Assembly: GCA_011371465.1 (NCBI GenBank)
Contig: DRQL01000109.1
Span: 1-14,540, forward strand
DNA from: Gammaproteobacteria bacterium
Lineage (GTDB): Bacteria; Pseudomonadota; Gammaproteobacteria; DSM-19610
Direction of reading: 5' to 3'
Length of the DNA: 14,540 bases
In this document: positions 7,334-13,803 of the stretch, one piece after another
How the letters are laid out: each line of letters opens with the position of its first letter
How positions within the stretch are numbered: the first letter of the stretch is position 1
Notes under the pieces: model-generated
Databases searched by the model: none
What the model was told of the DNA's origin: nothing
What the model saw: only the letters and a program-made list of their open reading frames with translations
Made by a program: the position numbers and the translations under genes

Positions 7334-7364
7334 CGTAGGTCGGATTAGCGCAGCGTAATCCGAC
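7334..7364 (-). repeat. GTCGGATTA palindrome, copy 3 (inverted)
   Basis: This copy is inverted relative to copies 1 and 2, with CGTAGG on the left. The arms GTCGGATTA (7339-7347) and TAATCCGAC (7356-7364) differ from copies 1-2 by a compensated T-to-C / A-to-G pair, so the stem is kept. It lies 29 bp after the FTR1 stop and may also help end that transcript. Confidence 0.8.
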
Positions 7365-7393
7365 AAGACCATCCCGGGGACTACCCGCCTGCC

Positions 7394-9286
7394 CTACGCC
7401 GTACGCCGCCTGCCGGGCAGACCGTACCAGAGAAACAGGGCCAGCAGCAACAGGCCCAGCTGCAGGCTCAAACCCTGCAGGTTGGGGTAGATGCCCAGCA
7501 GGTCGATGCGCGGGAAGTGAATCGGGCTGATCGGAATGTAACCGGCTTCCTGCAGGGCCGCCACGCCCTTGCCGGCAAAGATCAACGCCAGCACAAACAT
7601 GAGTATCCCGGTGACACTGAAGAACTGCCGCAGCGGCAGGCGCGCGCTGTAGCGCATAATGATCCAGGCCAGTACTGCCAGCACGCCCACGCCGGCGCCA
7701 AAACCGCCCAGCGCCATGCGTTTGCCGGCCTCATCGGTCTGCACCCACAGGGCCTGGTAGAACAGGATGGTCTCGAACACTTCGCGGTAGACCGCGATGA
7801 ACGACAGCCCGGCCAGCCCCCACAGGGTGCCGGCGCTCAGCGCCCTGCGCACATTGTTTTCAATGAATGACTTCCACTGCGCTGCATTGGTTTTGTCGTG
7901 CAGCCAGAAGCCCACGTAGAACAGTACCGCCGTCGCCAGCAGTGCGGCCACCCCTTCGGTGATCTCGCGACTCGCGCCACTGATTTCGATCAGGTATACC
8001 GAGGCCAGCCAGGTCAGGAATCCCAGCACCAGCGCGCCTACCCAGCCGTAATGCAGGTAGCGCATGCTGTTGGGATGTTCGGTCTTGACCAGGAAGGCCG
8101 CCAGTGCCGCGACCACCAGCAGGGCTTCCAGCCCTTCGCGGACCAGGATAAAAAACGCACTGGCAAACGCTGCCCCACCGGAAAGACTGCGCCCCGACAG
8201 GCGCTCCGAGGCGATGTCCAGCAATCCCTTGATACGAATGATGTTCGCTTCGAGTTCTTCCACCGGCACCGCGTTGCGAATATCGGTGCGCAGGCCGGTC
8301 ATGGACTGCTCGATTTCGATACGCAGCTCGGAATCCACCGCGTTCAGTCCCTGCTCCACCAGCTCGAAACCCTCCAGGTAGGCCTCGACCGCCAGTTTGT
8401 AGGCTTCCTGATGGCGGTGTGCCGCGTAGGCCCGGGCCACCTCGTCCAGGTGATGACGGGAGAACTGCAGCGGGGATTGCGTCGAGAACAGCGGGGCCGG
8501 GTCCCTGCGTAACTGCGCCATCAGTACACCACCTTCAGGACCATAGGCCTCGATGGCTTCCGCCGGTGTCGTTACGGTAAGTTTCGCGATATCCATCAGC
8601 GCCTTTTGCTGCCCGGAGCTGGCCTGCTCCGAAGCCGCGATCAAGGCCGGCTCGCTGACGGCAAACCGCCCGACATAGAAAGCCAGTGACCAGCGATCCG
8701 CCGCGGACAGTTCATGATAGGACGACATGGACGTGTCGGGAACGCCCTGTGTGATGGTGTTATACAGGCCGTAGAGGGTACGTTGCGCATAGCGATCCGG
8801 GTCCCGGAAGTTGATCGGCGCGGGATCCAGCCCGGCAGCCTGCGGCCCCCGGCCATCACCGTTCACGCCGTGGCAACCGGCGCACTGTTCTGCATACAAC
8901 GCGGCAGCACGCTGCAGGTCAGGTTGTTTGCGCGGTACGACGGTCACCTTGTACCGGTCGATGATCGCCAGGCGCATGTCCGTGGCCAGGCGGTTGACCT
9001 CCGCGGGGTCGGCCCGGTCCTGCACCAGCACGGCGAGTTGCTCACCCTGCTTCAGCAGCGCGGATTTTTGCGACCCGCCCGGCAGTTCAGCCAGCTGCTG
9101 CCGGATGCCGGCAGTAAAATCCTGCATTTCGGTGTATTCCGCTGCGTTGGTCACCTCACCGTCCGTAACCGCCTCGGCGTAGTCGACCCCCACGTAGTCG
9201 ATCAGTTGCAGCAGTTGCTGCAGGTCGCCCGCCCTCGTCAGGGAGGCCAGCAGGAACAGGGACAGGAATACCAGCAGACGTTTCAT
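7394..9286 (-). CDS. cytochrome c / FTR1 family iron permease
   Basis: The 630-residue protein begins with a signal peptide (MKRLLVFLSLFLLASLTRA, 1-19). A periplasmic part contains a c-type haem site, CAGCH (135-139), with Met187 in TSMSSYHEL as likely axial ligand. A helical linker (about 215-365) precedes a multi-spanning FTR1 domain. The two iron-binding REXXE motifs are REGLE (383-387) and REVFE (501-505). FTR1 permeases import iron after ferrous oxidation at the outer face. The attached haem probably takes that electron in place of the yeast multicopper oxidase or EfeO/EfeB; this is inference. A TTG five codons upstream (9301) is also in frame, but ATG at 9286 gives the cleaner signal peptide; neither has a good Shine-Dalgarno. 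A Fur box overlaps the promoter, so expression should rise under iron starvation. Confidence 0.92.
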   Translation of the reverse strand: MKRLLVFLSLFLLASLTRAGDLQQLLQLIDYVGVDYAEAVTDGEVTNAAEYTEMQDFTAGIRQQLAELPGGSQKSALLKQGEQLAVLVQDRADPAEVNRLATDMRLAIIDRYKVTVVPRKQPDLQRAAALYAEQCAGCHGVNGDGRGPQAAGLDPAPINFRDPDRYAQRTLYGLYNTITQGVPDTSMSSYHELSAADRWSLAFYVGRFAVSEPALIAASEQASSGQQKALMDIAKLTVTTPAEAIEAYGPEGGVLMAQLRRDPAPLFSTQSPLQFSRHHLDEVARAYAAHRHQEAYKLAVEAYLEGFELVEQGLNAVDSELRIEIEQSMTGLRTDIRNAVPVEELEANIIRIKGLLDIASERLSGRSLSGGAAFASAFFILVREGLEALLVVAALAAFLVKTEHPNSMRYLHYGWVGALVLGFLTWLASVYLIEISGASREITEGVAALLATAVLFYVGFWLHDKTNAAQWKSFIENNVRRALSAGTLWGLAGLSFIAVYREVFETILFYQALWVQTDEAGKRMALGGFGAGVGVLAVLAWIIMRYSARLPLRQFFSVTGILMFVLALIFAGKGVAALQEAGYIPISPIHFPRIDLLGIYPNLQGLSLQLGLLLLALFLWYGLPGRRRTA

Positions 9287-9319
9287 ACAGCGACGGCTCA
9301 ATGAGTAAAATGGAGGTGA

Positions 9320-9348
9320 ATTATAATGATTCTCATTTAGACTGTAAA
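9320..9348 (-). promoter_or_regulatory. sigma-70 promoter of the FTR1 gene
   Basis: On the minus strand TTTACA (9343-9348) and TATAAT (9320-9325) are separated by exactly 17 bp, a near-ideal sigma-70 promoter. Predicted transcription starts near 9313, giving a leader of about 27 nt to the ATG at 9286. The spacing and the perfect -10 make this one of the best-supported promoters in the window. Confidence 0.75.
9322..9340. promoter_or_regulatory. Fur box over the FTR1 promoter
   Basis: The 19-mer beginning TATAATGATTCTCATT matches the Fur consensus GATAATGATAATCATTATC at 13 of 19 positions, including the central TAATGAT and TCATT blocks. It covers the spacer and part of the -10, where bound Fe-Fur would block RNA polymerase. 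An iron-import gene directly downstream supports the call. Confidence 0.8.
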
Positions 9349-9401
9349 TGATGTCTCCGGGATGGGCGGTCCTGCGGGGAGATGGCGACTGGAGTGGTTT
9401 T

Positions 9402-9430
9402 TGTAGGAGCGCCGGCCTTCGGCGCGATGG
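9402..9430 (+). repeat. REP element, left half of a doublet
   Basis: TGTAGGAGCGCC opens the element. The stem is GCGCCG (9409-9414) against CGGCGC (9420-9425) with the loop GCCTT. It shares TGTAGGAGCG with the element at 417-451. Confidence 0.75.
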
Positions 9431-9438
9431 TTGGGGGG

Positions 9439-9464
9439 CTTTCGCGGTCAGGGGACCGCTCCTA
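9439..9464 (-). repeat. REP element, right half of a doublet (inverted)
   Basis: Read on the minus strand it begins TAGGAGCGGTC and ends CCGCGAAAG. The stem is GCGGTC (9444-9449) against GACCGC (9454-9459) with the loop AGGG. Together with the element at 9402-9430 it forms an inverted pair of the REPIN type, between the dehydrogenase stop and the FTR1 promoter. No REP-associated transposase gene is in the window. Confidence 0.75.
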
Positions 9465-9488
9465 GGGAGGAGATAATTAACATTAATT

Positions 9489-10859
9489 TCAGTCGCTTAC
9501 CCACACGGCGTGCACGTTCACGAATTCGCGGATACCGTAGCTGGACAACTCGCGGCCGTAGCCGGAATTGCGGATACCACCGAACGGCATGCGCGGGTCG
9601 GATTTTGACATGTCGTTGACAAAGGCGGCGCCGGACTGGATTTCATCCGCGGCAATGCGCTCGCCCCTGGCCAGGTCCCGGGTCCAGACAGCGCCCGCGA
9701 GGCCGAACTCGGTACCGTTGGCGACCTCGATGGCCTCTGTTTCATCCCGGACCCGGATCAGGGTCGCTACCGGCCCGAACAGTTCTTCGCTCCAGGCCGG
9801 CATGCCTTCCTCTACGCCGGCCAGTACCGTCGCCGGGTAGAACGCACCGGGCCCTTCGGGTACGACGCCACCGGTCAGCAACCTGGCGCCCGCGGCAACG
9901 GTGCGCTGCACCTGGTCGTGCAACCCGTCGCGCAGGTCCACGCGCGCCTGTGGGCCGATGTAGGTATCGTCCGCCGCCGGGTCGCCCATCTTCAGCTGCT
10001 CGACCTTTTCCACGAATTTCTTTTCAAACTCGTCATACACGGCATCGACCACGATGAAGCGCTTGGCGGCAATACAGCTCTGGCCACTGTTCTGGTACCG
10101 GCCGACAATACCGACTTCCACCGCCCGGTCGATGTCGGCGTCTTCCAGCACGATGAACGGATCCGAGCCGCCCAGCTCGAGCACACACTTCTTGAGCACC
10201 TTGCCGGCTTCGCTGGCGACCGCGCGACCGGCGCCGACACTGGAGGTGATGGTGACGGCCGCCACCAGGGGATGGTGAATCACGTCGGTGGTCAGGGGTA
10301 CATCGATGAGCAGGGAACGAAACAGGTTGGCGGGCAACCCGGCATCGGCAAAGATTTTCTCGATCAGCAGCGCACAACCGAATACATTCGGCGCGTGCTT
10401 GAGTACCGCTCCGTTACCGGCCATCAGGGCCGGCGCGGCAAACCGGAACACCTGCCAGAGCGGGAAATTCCACGGCATTACGGCCAGCACGATACCCAGC
10501 GGTTTGTAAGTCACAAAACTGTGGTGTGCTTCGGTGGCCACCTCTTCCGGCGCCAGGAAGCCTTCCGCATGGTCGGCGTAGAATTCACAGCCCCAGGCGC
10601 ACTTTTCCACTTCGGCAATACCCTGCCTGTACACCTTGCCCATTTCGGCCGTCATCATGCGCGCGTAGTCTTCCTTGTTCTGCAACAGCACCCGGGCTAC
10701 GGATTTCATCAGGCGCGCACGCTCGGCAAAGGCGGTTTTCCCCCAGGCGCGCTGTGCTTGCGCGCACTGCTCCAGGATGGTCTGCACCTCGCCGGCCGTC
10801 ATTTCTGGGTAGCTGCCAACCTGTTCGCCCGTAGCGGGATTGATGCTGGTGAAAGCCAT
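9489..10859 (-). CDS. sad: NAD(P)-dependent succinate-semialdehyde dehydrogenase-like aldehyde dehydrogenase
   Basis: This 456-residue aldehyde dehydrogenase closely follows the Sad/YneI branch of succinate-semialdehyde dehydrogenases. Shared features are NPATGEQ at the N-terminus, PLGIVLAVMPWNFPLWQV (120-137), LKHAPNVFGCA and KKCVLELGGSDPF. Catalytic residues are in place: Asn131 (oxyanion), Glu228 (general base) and nucleophile Cys262 in GQSC. The reaction oxidises succinate semialdehyde to succinate, linking GABA or related amine breakdown to the TCA cycle; related aldehydes are possible substrates. AGGAG stands 7-8 nt before the ATG, a good ribosome binding site. No GABA transaminase gene is adjacent, so the pathway context is missing. 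It is divergent from the DUF4412-like gene, with a palindrome and candidate promoters in the shared 157-bp gap. Confidence 0.88.
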   Translation of the reverse strand: MAFTSINPATGEQVGSYPEMTAGEVQTILEQCAQAQRAWGKTAFAERARLMKSVARVLLQNKEDYARMMTAEMGKVYRQGIAEVEKCAWGCEFYADHAEGFLAPEEVATEAHHSFVTYKPLGIVLAVMPWNFPLWQVFRFAAPALMAGNGAVLKHAPNVFGCALLIEKIFADAGLPANLFRSLLIDVPLTTDVIHHPLVAAVTITSSVGAGRAVASEAGKVLKKCVLELGGSDPFIVLEDADIDRAVEVGIVGRYQNSGQSCIAAKRFIVVDAVYDEFEKKFVEKVEQLKMGDPAADDTYIGPQARVDLRDGLHDQVQRTVAAGARLLTGGVVPEGPGAFYPATVLAGVEEGMPAWSEELFGPVATLIRVRDETEAIEVANGTEFGLAGAVWTRDLARGERIAADEIQSGAAFVNDMSKSDPRMPFGGIRNSGYGRELSSYGIREFVNVHAVWVSD

Positions 10860-10897
10860 AATCGTCTCCTCTGCAAGCCCGGACCCGTCCGTCAGAG

Positions 10898-10921
10898 CGG
10901 ACTCACTCTACCATGAGTCCG
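10898..10921. promoter_or_regulatory. 8-bp inverted repeat in the dehydrogenase leader
   Basis: CGGACTCA (10898-10905) and TGAGTCCG (10914-10921) are perfect inverted arms around an 8-nt spacer. The repeat lies directly downstream of a TATACT (10928-10933, minus strand) that may be the -10 of the dehydrogenase gene. That places it over the likely transcription start, where an operator would sit. An RNA hairpin is the alternative reading. Confidence 0.4.
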
Positions 10922-10968
10922 GCGGGAGTATACAGCCACCCGGGGGCGGGCGATGACAAGTTCAGACC

Positions 10969-10974
10969 TATAAT
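10969..10974 (+). promoter_or_regulatory. -10 box for the DUF4412-like gene
   Basis: A perfect TATAAT lies 42 bp before the ATG at 11017, at the right distance for a short leader. No good -35 is found at 16-18 bp, where the sequence is G-rich. An activator may be needed, or the match is accidental. Confidence 0.4.
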
Positions 10975-11016
10975 GGTAGCCTGCCCCGCACTCAACTTTG
11001 CACAGGATCGCTATCC

Positions 11017-11760
11017 ATGACACTACGCCACTACCTGATCACTGCCTGCCTGTTCACGCTACCGGCCGCACAGGCCGCCACCCTGCTGGAAATCAAAAGC
11101 GGCGGCGAAGTCACCCGCATCTACCAGGAAGGCTCGAAATCCAGGATGGAGATACCGGGAGACAAGGGCTACATGGTGATCGACAGCGCCGCGATAAGTG
11201 CACACATGGTCATACCGCAGGAACGCATGGTGATGGACATAACAGACAGCCTGCGGAATGCGCCGGACACCGCCACCGATTCCGGCATTATCTTCAGCAA
11301 AGAGGGCAGCGGACCGCGCATCGCCGGCTATAAAACCACGCGCTACCGCTACTCGGCCGGCAAGCAGAACTGCGGCACACTGTTTACCTCCAGAGACGCG
11401 ATGGAAGACACCGGTCTGGATAAAATGCTTGGCATCATGAACCGCATGTCCGCCCAGTCCAGGGCCATGATGTCCATGCTCAAGCAGAAAACCGACCCCT
11501 GCCAGGATTACAGTTCGAGCCTGGGCGAACAGCTGAAAGGGATCGGTGCACCGCTGCGCGTGCTGGATGCCAACGGCACCGTTGTCAGCGACGTCCTGCG
11601 TATCGACAAAAAGGCACAGCTGCCAAAGAATGCTTTTGTGATACCGTCTGACTATCAGGTCCAGAATACCCACAAGATGATGCAGGACCTGCAAAAGCAA
11701 ATGCAGAACATGCCGGACATGCAGAAACTGATGGAGCAGATGCAGCAGCAACGCCGGTGA
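11017..11760 (+). CDS. periplasmic DUF4412-like protein
   Basis: A classical signal peptide (MTLRHYLITACLFTLPAAQA, 1-20, cleavage before ATLLE) sends this 247-residue protein to the periplasm. The mature part has alternating beta strands of the DUF4412 type: EGSKSRMEI, GYMVIDSAA, MVIPQERMVMDI, then RIAGYKTTRYRYSAG. Proteins of this sort have a LolA-like incomplete barrel and no firmly assigned function. Cys119 and Cys162 may form a disulfide. The last 30 residues are unusually rich in Met and Gln with helical repeats (MMQDLQKQMQNMPDMQ), which could be a coiled coil or a metal-binding tail; both are guesses. There is no strong Shine-Dalgarno. It converges on the DUF4124-like gene with a 39-bp gap. 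The domain name is from pattern memory, moderately sure. Confidence 0.72.
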   Translation: MTLRHYLITACLFTLPAAQAATLLEIKSGGEVTRIYQEGSKSRMEIPGDKGYMVIDSAAISAHMVIPQERMVMDITDSLRNAPDTATDSGIIFSKEGSGPRIAGYKTTRYRYSAGKQNCGTLFTSRDAMEDTGLDKMLGIMNRMSAQSRAMMSMLKQKTDPCQDYSSSLGEQLKGIGAPLRVLDANGTVVSDVLRIDKKAQLPKNAFVIPSDYQVQNTHKMMQDLQKQMQNMPDMQKLMEQMQQQRR

Positions 11761-11799
11761 GTGCCGGCGGGATTGACAGCTGCAACAGAGGTGGTCTGC

Positions 11800-12228
11800 T
11801 CAGGAACAGAACTGCCGCAGGTACTCCTCGTAGTCATCCCGTTTGCGGCGCAGCTCGTAACTCTCGTTGAGCGTGTAACCACGACGCAGTCTTGAACGTA
11901 CCGATTCCAGTTGTTTTCGCTTTTTCCAGCAGGATTTGCTTTCCCTGTCCGGCGCCCCGGGCCGGGCGGGCTGCTTGCCGTGACGTACACCGGCCGGCTT
12001 GCTGCGATATTTTTTCAACAGGGATTTCTCGCCTGCTCGCAAGGCAGTCCAGCCACTACGCCGGGTTCTGATTTCTACAGGCTGACTCCCGTCACCACAG
12101 GGAAACTGCTGATAACTCACCACTCCGTCGACCTGTACACAGCGATAGACCGGGGTACGCGCCGGGGAAGCCGACGAGGACAACACACAGAAAACGGCAA
12201 CCGCCGTCAGGCATGCAAAGGTACGCAT
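11800..12228 (-). CDS. exported DUF4124-like small protein
   Basis: This 142-residue secreted protein has a signal peptide (about 1-23, MRTFACLTAVAVFCVLSSSA then SPA). A DUF4124-type N-terminal motif, VYRCVQVDGVVSYQQFPCG (27-45), follows with its two cysteines. The middle is basic and probably disordered (70-98). A C-terminal helical module runs from CWKKRKQLESVR to YLRQFC, bounded by Cys100 and Cys141. The family is common in gammaproteobacterial envelopes and has no established function. I chose the ATG at 12228 over the in-frame ATG at 12240, because the bases between them contain GGAGGA at correct distance to serve as the ribosome binding site of the inner start. Confidence 0.72.
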   Translation of the reverse strand: MRTFACLTAVAVFCVLSSSASPARTPVYRCVQVDGVVSYQQFPCGDGSQPVEIRTRRSGWTALRAGEKSLLKKYRSKPAGVRHGKQPARPGAPDRESKSCWKKRKQLESVRSRLRRGYTLNESYELRRKRDDYEEYLRQFCS

Positions 12229-12335
12229 TGTTTCCTCCATGAAACAATAGGAAGCACCTGCTGAAAGTCACTATGATACAGGCTCCGGATGCAGAAATCG
12301 TCAACTATTCCAAAAGCCGAAAAACCCCGGGATAG

Positions 12336-13022
12336 TCAGATTGTCCTGACCCTGGCCACACCAAACAGGCCGAGCAACCCTGAACCAAACAGCCATATCG
12401 CTGCGGGTATCGGTAGGTGCACAGCCCATGCATATTTAAAACTATTTTCCTTGAGGCTCGTCGCCTGCACCCCATCACTGAAATCGAAGGTCCACGCCCT
12501 GTTCCGGTTGGCAACCTCTTCAATAGACCAATAGGGATTGGCAATCTGGATATTGCTGAATTTTGCCAAGTCCGGATCTCCGGAGTCCAGAACGGAAGTA
12601 AGCTGTGTCGCACCAAGCTCATCATAAAAAAGATGGCCCATTTCGCTTCCCGTACAATTCAGACCGCGCGAGTTTCCTGACAAAGCCCCGCCCGCATTAA
12701 TCGTGCATTTATTGTCTGGAACCTGCGTTCGGGGCAATCTCCAGTCTGTAAAACCCAGATAGCCTGCTCCACCATTGAAGGTATTCAGTGCATGAATCCA
12801 TTTGTTGGCGGTAAGCCAGTCCATCCTGCCATCCGCCTGGATTCCATTTACACCAAACGCGTTGGTTTTTGCCAGGTTAGCATCTGCCAGCCACGCAAAA
12901 CTCCGGTCCGAGTCAAAGACCATTTTACCACCCAGCTGAGACACCAGCGCTGCGCCGGCTGTTTGGATAAATACTAGAGAAAACATGCAGATCCTTGCTG
13001 CTCCAAAGATTGATACCTTCAT
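12336..13022 (-). CDS. DUF1566-like exported protein with PEP-CTERM sorting tail
   Basis: The 228-residue precursor has a signal peptide (1-24, ending TAGA). A DUF1566/Lcl-type domain follows, recognised by GFTDWRLP (90-97), YWSIEEV (164-170) and the closing FKYAWAV (196-201). The C-terminal sorting signal runs from residue 203 to 226: LPIPAAIWLFGSGLLG, a hydrophobic span, then basic VARVR. Such tails are cut by an exosortase and target proteins to the cell surface or the exopolysaccharide matrix. DUF1566 domains are related to lectin-like folds, so a carbohydrate-binding matrix role is plausible but unproven. Cys106 and Cys123 may pair. GAGGAG stands 7 nt before the ATG. Base composition is visibly lower in GC than the operon at the left. 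Confidence 0.82.
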   Translation of the reverse strand: MKVSIFGAARICMFSLVFIQTAGAALVSQLGGKMVFDSDRSFAWLADANLAKTNAFGVNGIQADGRMDWLTANKWIHALNTFNGGAGYLGFTDWRLPRTQVPDNKCTINAGGALSGNSRGLNCTGSEMGHLFYDELGATQLTSVLDSGDPDLAKFSNIQIANPYWSIEEVANRNRAWTFDFSDGVQATSLKENSFKYAWAVHLPIPAAIWLFGSGLLGLFGVARVRTI

Positions 13023-13393
13023 GGCTATTCTCCTCGTTATTATTTGTGCAAACTGCGCCTGTCCCGGAAGGGTTAGCTGGAACTTACCCCTGCACCTGCA
13101 CTAATGCAAATACACGCAGGTGGTGCGAAGTCGTTTTTGAAATTCGGTTAAAAACTAAAGGGACTACGCTGCCGGGTACCGGCTTCATGCAGGATTTCTT
13201 TTTACTACCTGTTTTATGGCCTGTTCGATGCATTTACCGGCAACCATATAACATTGTTGACACGTAGCCCTCAACACTATTTTGTATGTGCCATATAGCC
13301 AGTCTATGGACCCTGTTGCAATCAATACATTCCGCCGCCTAGGGGCACTTATCGCAAACAGCCTGATTCTCCAAAAATTCCAGTCTAATATGT
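13023..13393. other. gene-poor AT-richer spacer
   Basis: I see no convincing gene in these 371 bp. They hold the upstream region of the PEP-CTERM gene at 12336-13022. CACCTGC (13093-13099) and GCAGGTG (13116-13122) form an inverted repeat with a 16-nt spacer. A perfect TTGACA at 13257-13262 (plus) is followed only by poor -10 candidates (TATTTT at 13278). A plus-strand ORF across the PEP-CTERM start is discounted as an overlap shadow. Confidence 0.4.
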
Positions 13394-13564
13394 ATGCCCG
13401 GCGCTGCAGTCAAAAACCAAGTGAATTCGTCCAATGTATCAGTCTCTAGTTCTTCTGCCAGAACTAGCGAAGTGGTAGTACCAAAAACCGCATTCACGAA
13501 ATTCACCAACTATGACGGCAATACTGAACCGGTCATCGAACCATTGGGGCGCAAAGCACACTAG
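13394..13564 (+). CDS. small hypothetical protein, 56 residues
   Basis: An ATG-started frame encodes 56 residues. A Ser-rich N-terminal half (NSSNVSVSSSSARTSE) is followed by a more ordinary stretch (VVVPKTAFTKFTNYDGNTEP) and an end at GRKAH. There is no signal peptide or membrane segment, no Shine-Dalgarno, and no family I recognise. Its TAG stop shares CTAG with the stop of the minus-strand coding-like block at 13561. The composition looks more protein-like than random, so it may be a real small gene or the remainder of a decayed one. A perfect TTGACA lies 130 bp upstream without a good -10. Confidence 0.3.
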   Translation: MPGAAVKNQVNSSNVSVSSSSARTSEVVVPKTAFTKFTNYDGNTEPVIEPLGRKAH

Positions 13565-13803
13565 CCGGGCGAAACTTTAGCTTCGAAATCACAGCTTCTG
13601 AGCCAGCCAGCTCTGTACCAGTCATCCAGGACCACCTGTATGTAAGTGGCACGCGGCACCGCGGTAGAGACGCTGAACTCGAGGCTGAAGCCGATGTCCT
13701 CTGCGGGGCACAGCGCCACAAGCACATCCCGGACCGGGTCGATACCCGGGCCGGGAGTTATGAACAAAGTTTGCAAACCCGGGCTGGCAAACTGCTTTAA
13801 CGA
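13561..13803 (-). pseudogene. coding-like remnant directly after the PEP-CTERM stop
   Basis: Eighty codons are open immediately after, and in the same frame as, the TAA of the PEP-CTERM gene at 13804. They use mostly G or C at third positions, unlike the AT-richer gene before them and like the genes at the left of the window. The product would include PGPGIDPVRDVLVALCPAED and end near DDWYRAGWLRSCDFEAKVSPG. Only TTG is available as a start (13776), with no ribosome binding site. I read it as the C-terminal remnant of a lost gene, joined here by insertion or deletion. A real short gene is less likely. No family is recognised. Confidence 0.35.

Noticed and set aside
7898..8512. 204-codon plus-strand open frame opposite the FTR1 gene
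   Set aside because: It mirrors the cytochrome/FTR1 coding sequence. The Gln/His-rich product has no recognisable motif.
9287..9301. TTG start adding five residues to the FTR1 protein
   Set aside because: The extension MSRRC gives no ribosome binding advantage, and the ATG at 9286 yields a normal signal peptide.
9918..10916. 332-codon plus-strand open frame opposite the aldehyde dehydrogenase
   Set aside because: The sense strand encodes an intact enzyme with all catalytic residues. The opposite frame has no domain or ribosome binding site and is rich in His, Gly and Arg.
12229..12240. Upstream ATG of the DUF4124-like gene
   Set aside because: The codons after it form GGAGGA, the ribosome binding site of the ATG at 12228.
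12995..13267. 90-codon plus-strand frame over the start of a PEP-CTERM gene
   Set aside because: It overlaps the signal peptide and Shine-Dalgarno of the minus-strand gene, and its sequence has no family likeness.
13321..13390. Sigma-54 type promoter (GG-N10-GC) near GGGGCACTTATCGC
   Set aside because: The GG and GC elements are not at the required 10-bp distance on either strand.
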